A stretch of 64,000 nucleotides of DNA from contig JAIQGG010000004.1 of assembly GCA_020072785.1 (NCBI GenBank), forward strand, positions 186,001 through 250,000. Reading direction: 5' to 3'. The first letter of the stretch is position 1. Every line of letters starts with the position of its first letter. A model generated the notes under the pieces. It was not told where the DNA came from and did no database searches. It worked only from the letters and a program-made list of their open reading frames with translations. Made by a program: the position numbers and the translations under genes. The DNA comes from Terriglobia bacterium (GTDB lineage: Bacteria > Acidobacteriota > Terriglobia > Acidiferrales > UBA7541). Shown here piece by piece: positions 57,465 through 64,000 of the stretch.

Positions 57465-57805
57465 GCGAGAATTGCCTGTTCTGCAAGATCGCGGCGAAGC
57501 AGATCCCCGCCAAGCTCGTCTTTGAGGACGCCGATCTCTTCGCCTTCGAGGACATCAACCCCCAGGCTCCCACCCACATTCTCGTCTGCCCGCGCAAGCA
57601 TTTCGCCTCGCTCGACGCGGCCCAGCCCGCCGATCAGGCCGTGATCGGCAAGCTTCTCCTCGTCGCCGCGCAGCTCGCCCGCGCCCGCAATCTGCAGCCC
57701 GGCTACCGCACCGTGTTCAACACCGGCGCCCTCGCCGGCCAGTCCGTCTTTCATCTGCACCTGCACCTGCTCGGCGGCCGTCCCTTCCGCTGGCCCCCGG
57801 GATAG
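57461..57805 (+). CDS. HIT-family nucleotide-binding protein
   Basis: A 114-residue HINT/Hit-like hydrolase of nucleoside phosphoramidates or similar. CLFCKIAAKQIPAKLVFED opens the protein, PTHILVCPRKH lies in the centre, and the His triad is SVFHLHLHLLGG. A GTG start overlaps the RlpA-like stop (GTGA), so the two genes are coupled. The physiological substrate is unknown. Confidence 0.93.
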   Translation: MSENCLFCKIAAKQIPAKLVFEDADLFAFEDINPQAPTHILVCPRKHFASLDAAQPADQAVIGKLLLVAAQLARARNLQPGYRTVFNTGALAGQSVFHLHLHLLGGRPFRWPPG

Positions 57806-57918
57806 ACGCTGTTTCGTCAACCGTGTGACAACTAATCTGGAACCGTCATCTCTCAAAGCGCGTTCTGTGCGTTCCGGATGGTTTTGCGGAACGAGGAATC
57901 TCTCTTTGCTTGCCGCGC

Positions 57919-60375
57919 TCATTCCGCCACGCACAGCAGCGTCATCTGCGGATCGATCAAAATCTTCCGCGGCGCGCTGGGCGTCGTGAACCGGAAGCTG
58001 GTCTCCTCGCCTGACGCCACCACCGTCCCCAGCGCCACGCTGCGTCCCCCGCCCGTGCTGGCATAGAGCGGCACCGGTGTCACAAATCCTCGCGGCACGC
58101 CCGTCTGCTGCAGCTTCCCGCGCACCACGTACCCGCCGTCTTCTCCGCTCTTCACGCTATACTTCACCCGGTAGTGCGGAATCCCCACCCCGCGCACCCA
58201 CTCCTCGAAGAACCAGTCCATGGACCGCCCGCCCTCCACGGCCATTGCCGGTGTCATCACCGCCTCCACTTCGCGCTGCAGATCGCCCGTGGACAGCGCC
58301 CGGTTGGCGTACTTCGTCGCCAGCGTGCGCAGCAGCGCCTCGAACCGCGCGTCCGGATTCCGGCTCCCCGGCTGGCGCAGCTGCATGCGCAGCATGTGCA
58401 TCACCCACGTGCCTTTGCCGTACACCACCTGGTCGAATCCCGCGGGCGATTTCGACGAGTTCAGCCGGCTGCCCAGCGTCAGCGGGCCGATCTCCGCCGG
58501 CGGCGCCTCCGCGCCCTCGCTTTTCGTGAGCAGCTGCTTGCGGTAGCGCTCCAGCCAGTCGCGCAGCGTGCGCTCCGGCTTCTTCTGGCTGTCGGCGAAG
58601 AGCAGCGCCAGATAGTTGGCAATGGCCTCGGTCACCCACTGGTCCCGGTAGCTCTGCCAGCCCACCACGTTGCCCCACCACTGGTGCGCCACTTCATGAA
58701 ACGGCACCAGCTCCGTGAAATGCTCCTGCGCGGCCGTGCTCAGCCCCGCGCGCTGCTGCGCTTCCGCGGGCAAAAAAGAAAACGTCGAAATGTACAGCAG
58801 CCCCGGCCAGCCCTGCCCGAACGTTCCGGGAATCTGCGAAACCTGCAGTTGCCGGTAGGGAAACGGCCCGCTGTAGCTCTCATAGAAATGTATGGACGAG
58901 CTGATCTCCCGGGCCAGTTGGCGCAGCATGTCCGCGGGGTTCGGAGCGGCTGCTGGAAGTTCCATCCGCGCGCTGGGCGGGACGCCGAAGGGCCGCGCAC
59001 CCCGCACCGTCGCGCCCGGCGCGTTGTCCGGCGCGCTGTCCGGCGCCGCCAGCCGTTTGCGCAGCGCCTCTTCGAGTTGCCGGTTTGCGTATACCTCTAC
59101 GGCATACGCGCCGCTGTCCAGCGACGTCGAGGCGTACTCCCCCAGATTGAAGCCCGCCACGGAAACTGGCTTTTCCGTGCGCCAGCGGCCCACCCGGAAT
59201 TCACCCTCCTCGTGTTCTTCGAGCTTTGTCCCCGTGGCCACCAGGCGCAGCCGCCGCGGCCAGCGCAGCGTCAATTCGTAGTCCGCGAAGCTGTCCGCCC
59301 CGCCCAGGTGCGGATACCAGCTTCCGCGCTCCCCCACATACAGCACGCCGTTGCCCGCGTCGCTGATGACCCGGCCGCGGTACCGCACCCGCAGCGCAAA
59401 TTCTTCCCCGCGCCGCGCCGCCCGCGGCAGCGCCACGTACAGCGCGTCGTTGCCCCGCTGGCTGCGCTCCTGCTTGTTCAGCCCCTCGTTCTGGAAAAAG
59501 TCCAGCTCCTCGCCGCCGGCTCCGCTCACCGATTCCGCCGCCAGATTCCGGGAAAGTTCGAAGGCCAGCAGGCGTTCCCCGCCGCGCTCCGCGCGCACCG
59601 CAATCGTCGCCGTTCCCTCCAGCGAGTGATCCGGCAGGACCGCGGTCTCGATGGCATAGCGCAGCGCGCGAAAGGCCGGAGCGGGTGGCGCGTTGCCGCC
59701 CGGCCGGTACGCCGCCCAGACGTCATACAGGTTCGCGCCGTCCGCCGCATGCATCTGCCCCATGGTCAGCGTTTCCTCGCGGCGCGCATCCAGCACGACC
59801 TCGAAAGCGCCCGTGCGCAGCCCTTCCAGCGCCGCGTAGAAGTACGGCCGCGGCTCCTCCGCGATCCAGTCCGCCAGGATGCGCAGTGCGTGCGGCGGGT
59901 TCATCGGGCCGGCGATAGTGTTCCACTGCGCCGCGTACTCGCGGTTTTCCGCCGCCGCTGCCCGGGTTTCGCGCAGTTGTTTCTGCAGCTCTTCCGCCGT
60001 TTCATCGGTGAAGCGCAGGTAGGCCGTGCGGAACTCCTCGTCCAGCACCGGCCTTCCCAGAAACCGCGCCAGCTGCTGCTTTTCCACCGGGTCCCGCGGC
60101 GCGGCCAGCGCGTGGCCGCGCCCGGAGAAGACCGCGCCGGTGATGTGTCCGTTGCAGGGGGTCAGGAAGGCCAGCGTGCCTTCGTCGAAGGCCAGGCGCA
60201 CGTCGCCGCGGCGCAGCTCCAGGTGCTGCACTGGATAGACCGCTTGCTCATCCACCCGCACGCGGTTCAGCGCCTCGTAGATCTCCCGCGGAGAACCCGG
60301 AGAAGTTTGCGCCCCGGCGGGCCCACCAAGAAAGAAAAGGGCGGCAAAGCCCACGCCCAGCGCTCGGGCCTTCAT
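57919..60375 (-). CDS. secreted M1-family metallopeptidase
   Basis: An 818-residue exported gluzincin of the aminopeptidase N family. A signal peptide ends near GGPAGAQ. The zinc site HEVAHQWWGN is followed 18 residues later by the third ligand in VTEAIANYL. The usual GAMEN exopeptidase motif before the zinc site is not seen; the position reads near FGQGWPGLLY. It may therefore be an endopeptidase or an unusual aminopeptidase. I chose the ATG at 60375; an ATG at 60402 adds nine residues, and neither has a clear RBS. The frame continues upstream only as an antisense shadow. Confidence 0.88.
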   Translation of the reverse strand: MKARALGVGFAALFFLGGPAGAQTSPGSPREIYEALNRVRVDEQAVYPVQHLELRRGDVRLAFDEGTLAFLTPCNGHITGAVFSGRGHALAAPRDPVEKQQLARFLGRPVLDEEFRTAYLRFTDETAEELQKQLRETRAAAAENREYAAQWNTIAGPMNPPHALRILADWIAEEPRPYFYAALEGLRTGAFEVVLDARREETLTMGQMHAADGANLYDVWAAYRPGGNAPPAPAFRALRYAIETAVLPDHSLEGTATIAVRAERGGERLLAFELSRNLAAESVSGAGGEELDFFQNEGLNKQERSQRGNDALYVALPRAARRGEEFALRVRYRGRVISDAGNGVLYVGERGSWYPHLGGADSFADYELTLRWPRRLRLVATGTKLEEHEEGEFRVGRWRTEKPVSVAGFNLGEYASTSLDSGAYAVEVYANRQLEEALRKRLAAPDSAPDNAPGATVRGARPFGVPPSARMELPAAAPNPADMLRQLAREISSSIHFYESYSGPFPYRQLQVSQIPGTFGQGWPGLLYISTFSFLPAEAQQRAGLSTAAQEHFTELVPFHEVAHQWWGNVVGWQSYRDQWVTEAIANYLALLFADSQKKPERTLRDWLERYRKQLLTKSEGAEAPPAEIGPLTLGSRLNSSKSPAGFDQVVYGKGTWVMHMLRMQLRQPGSRNPDARFEALLRTLATKYANRALSTGDLQREVEAVMTPAMAVEGGRSMDWFFEEWVRGVGIPHYRVKYSVKSGEDGGYVVRGKLQQTGVPRGFVTPVPLYASTGGGRSVALGTVVASGEETSFRFTTPSAPRKILIDPQMTLLCVAE

Positions 60376-60441
60376 AGCCGCGACTGTAGCAACTTTCGTC
60401 ATTGTCCGGCAAGCACGGTGCCCCGCGGCATCGCCCGGCGG

Positions 60442-60447
60442 TATAAT
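60442..60447 (+). promoter_or_regulatory. -10 box giving a leaderless transcript
   Basis: TATAAT ends 6 nt before the ATG at 60454. The expected start would be at or near the A of the ATG, so the mRNA may have no leader. No clear -35 box is seen. Confidence 0.5.
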
Positions 60448-60453
60448 TAAAAA

Positions 60454-61893
60454 ATGGGCCGCGCCGCACATCGCCTCGGGCTTTCCCTCCTCGCCGCGGC
60501 GCTGCTTGCCTCCGCGCCCCTCCGCGCGGACACCATTGTCCTGAAAAACGGCCGCCGCATCGTAGCCAGCGTCGTCGTTGAAGAAAAGGACAAGGTCAGC
60601 TACGAAACCTCCGCCGGCCTCCTGACTCTCCCGCTCTCTATCGTGGACCACGTCGAGCGCGGCGCATCCGGGCCGCCGGCGCCCTCGCTGCCGTTGGGCA
60701 TTGCCCCGCCGCCCGTCATTCTCGGCGACCCCGATCTCGCCGGGGACATCACCCGCTCCGCCGTGCATGACGGTTCGGTGGACCGCGAATTCATTGCCAA
60801 ACTCGAGGCCGAGGCCCGCCGCGGCCGCCCCGAAGCCGCCGAGCACGCGGCCATGGCCCATCACGTGGCCGCGCAGTTCGAACTCGGTCGCGGCGATCTC
60901 GAGCACGCCCTCGACGATGAGCGTACCGCGCTTTCCTTCGCCCCCGAACAGCCCGGCTTGTTGCTTAACGTCGCCAATCTTCACCTCCGCCGCAGCGAGT
61001 ACCGCCAGTCTCTCGAATACCTGCGGCGCGCCAGTCGCGTGGCTCCCGATTCTCCCGAAGTCCCCAAGCTTGCCGGTTGGGCCTGGTATGGCTTGAACAA
61101 GCTGGACGAGGCCATCGCCGAGTGGAAGCGCTCTCTCGCGCTTCGCCGCGATCCCGATGTGCAGGCCGCGCTCGACAAGGCTCTGCGCGACAAGGAAGAG
61201 GAAGCGACCTACAAGGAAAACGAGAGCGCTCACTTCACACTGCGTTACAGCGGTAGCGCCGAGCCCGCCCTCGCCCGCGAGGTCCTGCACACTCTCGAAG
61301 CCCATTTTTCCGCCATCTCCTCCGAACTCGATTTCACCCCTCCCGAGCCCATCGGCGTCGTCCTCTACACCCAGGAGGCCTTTGCCGATATCACCCGCGC
61401 TCCCGGCTGGGTCGGCGCCCTCAACGACGGCCGCATCCGCGTCCCCGTGCAGGGCCTTACCACCGTCTCTCCGGAGCTCTCCCGTGTGCTCAAGCACGAG
61501 CTGACCCACAGCTTCCTGAATCAGAAAACGGACCGGCGCTGCCCCACCTGGCTGAATGAAGGGTTGGCCCAGTGGATGGAGGGATTGCGCAGCGGAGAAA
61601 ATGCCCCGGAACTCGTGCGCATCTATGACGCCCAGCAGTTTGCCCAGCTCAGTTCGCTTGAAGGTCCCTGGATGCGCCTGAATGGCGATGCCGCGCAGTA
61701 TGCTTACGCCTGGTCGCTCGCCAACGTCGAATACATCGTGCAGACGGGCGGCATGGGCGATGTCACCCGCATCCTCGATCGCCTCGCCGCCGGCAGCCCT
61801 GCCGCGCCCGCCCTGCGGGAAGTTATCCGCGGCGATTACGGCGACCTCATGGAATCCACCGTCGCCTATCTCCGCAAGACCTACATCCCCTGA
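60454..61893 (+). CDS. secreted TPR and MA-type metallopeptidase
   Basis: A 479-residue exported protein. A signal peptide (about 1-25) leads to a short beta domain (DTIVLKNGRRIVASVVVEEKDKV), then TPR-type helices (about 125-245), and a C-terminal gluzincin domain with HELTHSFLNQ and WLNEGLAQWM as zinc ligands. It is divergent from the M1 peptidase gene, 78 nt apart. TATAAT lies just before the ATG. It probably acts on proteins in the periplasm; the substrate is unknown. Confidence 0.82.
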   Translation: MGRAAHRLGLSLLAAALLASAPLRADTIVLKNGRRIVASVVVEEKDKVSYETSAGLLTLPLSIVDHVERGASGPPAPSLPLGIAPPPVILGDPDLAGDITRSAVHDGSVDREFIAKLEAEARRGRPEAAEHAAMAHHVAAQFELGRGDLEHALDDERTALSFAPEQPGLLLNVANLHLRRSEYRQSLEYLRRASRVAPDSPEVPKLAGWAWYGLNKLDEAIAEWKRSLALRRDPDVQAALDKALRDKEEEATYKENESAHFTLRYSGSAEPALAREVLHTLEAHFSAISSELDFTPPEPIGVVLYTQEAFADITRAPGWVGALNDGRIRVPVQGLTTVSPELSRVLKHELTHSFLNQKTDRRCPTWLNEGLAQWMEGLRSGENAPELVRIYDAQQFAQLSSLEGPWMRLNGDAAQYAYAWSLANVEYIVQTGGMGDVTRILDRLAAGSPAAPALREVIRGDYGDLMESTVAYLRKTYIP

Positions 61894-61990
61894 TTTTTCC
61901 TGAGTTTGTCGCGGCGCGCGGAATTTATCCCGGCCTGGCCGGGAGCCGGCTATCTTTGTTTCTAGGGAATTCTGCGCACGAACTGTGCTT

Positions 61991-63151
61991 CTACGCCGTC
62001 GCCAGCAGCGCCGCCAGCAGCGCCGCGCGCTCCGGCATCCGCCGCAGCACTACGTGCTCGTTCCCGCTGTGCGCCCCGTCGCCCACCGCTCCCAGCCCGT
62101 CCAGCGTGGGCACGCCCAGCGCCCCGGTGAGGTTCCCGTCCGAGCCGCCTCCCGCTGTGCATTCTCCCAGCGCCAGGCCCATCTCTCGCGCCAGCTTCCG
62201 CGCTTGCGCGTACAGCCCCGCGCTCACCGTGCGCTCCAGCGGCGCGCGTTGGAATCCCCCGCGCACCTCGATCCGCGCGCCCGGCAGTTCCGGCCGCAGC
62301 GCGTGCAGCCGCTGCTCCACCTTGCGCATGTCGGCGATCGTCAGCGCGCGCAGGTCCAGCGCCGCGCGCGCTCTTTCGGCGATCACGTTCACGCGCGTCC
62401 CGCCCTCCACGATATCCGCGTTTACCGTGATCCCGCGCCGCAGATCGTTCCACTGCTCCAGCCGCGCGATCTGCCGCGCCAGCTCGTGCACCGCGTTCAC
62501 GCCCTCCTGCGGTGCCAGCCCCGCATGCGACGCCCGCCCATGCACGATCAGTTCCGCCTCGCCCACTCCCTTGCGCGCCGTCTTCAGCAGGCCCTGCGGC
62601 CCGAACGACGGCTCCAGCACCAGCACCGCGTCGCTCCTCCGCGCCTCCTGCTCGATCGTCTTCCGCGACGTTTCGCTGCCGATCTCCTCGTCGGACGTCC
62701 ACAGGAACACGATGCGCTTGCGCAGCTCCGCCGGCGCCTTCTGCAGCGCCTCCAGCGCATACAGCGCCTGCACGATTCCGCCCTTCATGTCGAACGTCCC
62801 CGGCCCGTACGCCTTGCCTCCGCGCACCCGGAAGGGCATCGTCCGCAGCGTTCCCGAGGCATACACCGTGTCGTAATGCCCCAGCACCAGGAGCTGTCCG
62901 CGGGGTTTGCCGCCCCTCGCGGGCTGCCAGGTGACGCGCAGATGATCCCCGCGCTGCTTCTCCCGCAGGATCTCCACGCGGGCCCCGCGCCGCCGCCATT
63001 CTCCGGCCAGCAGCCGGCAGCAGCGGTCCGCGGGACTCTTTTCCAGGCTGGGCGATTCGGCCAGCACCAGCCGCCGCAGCGTCTCGGTCATCGCCGGCAG
63101 GCTCGCCCGCAGCCCCTGCAACAGTCCTTTCGCCAGAGTCGTTTCGCTCAT
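61991..63151 (-). CDS. M20-family metallopeptidase
   Basis: A 386-residue zinc carboxypeptidase of the glutamate carboxypeptidase/ArgE-DapE family. Metal and catalytic residues are in LGHYDTVYASG (His and Asp), GPGTFDMKGG (Asp), TSDEEIGS (Glu-Glu) and the final GAHSGNEH (His). A lid/dimer domain lies near residues 185-300. It is probably cytoplasmic, having no signal peptide. The substrate, an N-acyl amino acid or dipeptide, is not resolved. Confidence 0.88.
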   Translation of the reverse strand: MSETTLAKGLLQGLRASLPAMTETLRRLVLAESPSLEKSPADRCCRLLAGEWRRRGARVEILREKQRGDHLRVTWQPARGGKPRGQLLVLGHYDTVYASGTLRTMPFRVRGGKAYGPGTFDMKGGIVQALYALEALQKAPAELRKRIVFLWTSDEEIGSETSRKTIEQEARRSDAVLVLEPSFGPQGLLKTARKGVGEAELIVHGRASHAGLAPQEGVNAVHELARQIARLEQWNDLRRGITVNADIVEGGTRVNVIAERARAALDLRALTIADMRKVEQRLHALRPELPGARIEVRGGFQRAPLERTVSAGLYAQARKLAREMGLALGECTAGGGSDGNLTGALGVPTLDGLGAVGDGAHSGNEHVVLRRMPERAALLAALLATA

Positions 63152-63246
63152 TGTCCGCGTATGCTAGCAATCCACCGCCCGCCTGGCAAACCCCGCAAAC
63201 CCCTTCCCGGCCGCGATCCTCGTTTCCCGCCGGGGCAGGCGTCGCA

Positions 63247-63252
63247 TATAAT
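63247..63252 (+). promoter_or_regulatory. possible -10 box of the fabZ-lpxA operon
   Basis: A perfect TATAAT lies 78 nt before fabZ; 17 nt upstream of it is TTCCCG, a weak -35 match. Confidence 0.35.
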
Positions 63253-63330
63253 AAACGTTTTGCGCCGGGGGTACGGCGGCGCACCGCGGGAAGCCGCCGG
63301 GCGGCCGCCGGAGAGCGCCAGGGAGCCGGA

Positions 63331-63798
63331 ATGATTTTCGACATCAACGAAATCCAGAAGATACTGCCGCACCGCTATCCGTTCTTGTTGGTGGACGGCA
63401 TCCTCGAGATGGAGCGCCTCAAGCGCATCGTCGGCATCAAAAACGTCACCTTCAACGAGCCCCACTTCACCGGCCATTTTCCCGGCAAGCCCATCATGCC
63501 CGGCGTGCTCATCATCGAGGCCATGGCCCAGACCGGCGGCTTCCTCCTCCTCCAGGAGGTCCCCGACCGCGAGAAGAAGTTGATCTACTTCGTCGCCGTG
63601 GATGGCGCGCGCTTCCGCCGCCCCGTGGTCCCCGGCGACCAGTTGCGCATGGAAGTGAAGGTGCTCTCCTGGCGCGGCAATTTCTGCAAGCTCGAGGCCA
63701 CGGCCATGGTCGGCGGCGAACTGGCCGCCGAAGCCATCCTCATGTGCAAGACCGTGGACCGCGATCCGCCTCCCGCGGCAGAAGCCCCCTCCAAATGA
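63331..63798 (+). CDS. fabZ: 3-hydroxyacyl-ACP dehydratase FabZ
   Basis: A 155-residue hotdog-fold dehydratase of fatty acid synthesis. The N-terminal [15 protein letters not shown] and the active-site block [26 protein letters not shown] (His and Glu) are definitive. AGGGAG lies upstream of the ATG at 63331; the longer open frame is not needed. Its stop overlaps the lpxA start (ATGA), the usual lipid A gene order. Confidence 0.97.
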   Translation: MIFDINEIQKILPHRYPFLLVDGILEMERLKRIVGIKNVTFNEPHFTGHFPGKPIMPGVLIIEAMAQTGGFLLLQEVPDREKKLIYFVAVDGARFRRPVVPGDQLRMEVKVLSWRGNFCKLEATAMVGGELAAEAILMCKTVDRDPPPAAEAPSK

Positions 63799-64000
63799 GC
63801 AGCACCGGCATCCATCCGCATGCCGTCATCGCCGCCAGCGCCCGCCTCGCTCCGGGCGTGCGCGTCGCCGCCTTCGCCGTCGTCGGCGAGCACGTCGAGC
63901 TCGGCCCCGGCTGCGTCCTGCACTCGCACGCCGTCGTGCAGGGCCCCGCGCGCATCGGCAAGGACAACGTTTTTCATCCCTTCTGCTCGGTCGGCGGCGA
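63795..64000 (+). CDS. lpxA: UDP-N-acetylglucosamine acyltransferase LpxA (3'-partial)
   Basis: The first 68 codons of the first enzyme of lipid A synthesis. The N terminus [21 protein letters not shown] and the hexapeptide repeats typical of the left-handed beta-helix are visible. The ATG overlaps the fabZ stop by 4 nt. The gene runs off the window; it indicates an LPS-bearing outer membrane. Confidence 0.9.
   Translation, partial: MSSTGIHPHAVIAASARLAPGVRVAAFAVVGEHVELGPGCVLHSHAVVQGPARIGKDNVFHPFCSVGG

Noticed and set aside
60376-61509. Upstream extension of the M1 peptidase frame
   Set aside because: It is antisense to the TPR-peptidase gene; the signal peptide near 60375 fixes the real start.

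Overview
The window is a continuous, gene-dense, GC-rich chromosomal segment from a Gram-negative bacterium. It has outer-membrane genes (FadL, RlpA-type lipoprotein, FabZ/LpxA lipid A genes), very large secreted IPT/TIG and fibronectin-III proteins, four NtrC-type sigma-54 activators and many secreted peptidases. This mix suggests an Acidobacteriota soil bacterium; that is an inference from gene content, not a database result. I see no insertion sequence, integrase, CRISPR array or rRNA. One tRNA-Leu(UAA) is present.

Region 1 (1-4.3 kb) is the most unusual part and is visibly richer in A+T than the rest. It holds the 3' part of a PqqD-M50 peptidase-HlyD fusion gene (+), then a convergent 81-residue precursor-like peptide whose C-terminal half is seven hexads ending in pure Gly-Lys-Leu triplets (-), then an orphan sigma-54 activator with an atypical receiver domain (-). 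The peptide gene has a near-consensus -24/-12 promoter and an upstream palindromic array, and shares a strong bidirectional terminator with the fusion gene. I read this as a candidate sigma-54-controlled ribosomal-peptide (RiPP-like) maturation and export system.

Region 2 (4.3-15.2 kb): tRNA-Leu, a FadL-type outer-membrane transporter, an FAD oxidoreductase, and an operon of a 1774-residue IPT/TIG protein plus a 692-residue FN3 protein. Region 3 (15.3-30 kb): a receiver protein divergent from a Crp/Fnr regulator across a 20-bp perfect palindrome; a tandem universal stress protein; an NtrB/NtrC-like pair; metabolic enzymes (HAD phosphatase, DJ-1/PfpI, aldo/keto reductase, methyltransferase); a site-2 protease with CBS domains; an L,D-transpeptidase/small TM protein/SPFH cluster; and a luciferase-like monooxygenase. 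Region 4 (29.8-35.6 kb): an overlapping operon of secreted protein, orphan peptide-binding protein, NtrY-like kinase and NtrX-like activator. Region 5 (35.6-46.9 kb): glycosyltransferase, polysaccharide deacetylase, small proteins, ThiO, and a third kinase/activator pair, followed upstream by uracil-DNA glycosylase and an inositol-phosphatase-family gene.

Region 6 (46.9-52.8 kb) is an aromatic amino acid operon, trpC-trpF-trpB-trpA-chorismate mutase-DAHP synthase-tyrA, behind a TTGACA-17-TAGCAT promoter. Region 7 (52.8-64 kb): succinyl/acetoacetyl-CoA transferase subunits split by a hairpin-repeat spacer, a CDP-alcohol phosphatidyltransferase, rhomboid protease, RlpA/HIT pair, two secreted gluzincin peptidases, an M20 peptidase, and fabZ-lpxA running off the right end.

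Start codons were chosen by ribosome-binding site, signal peptide and overlap, and are often downstream of the longest open frame. All family calls come from reading motifs; none was checked against a database.
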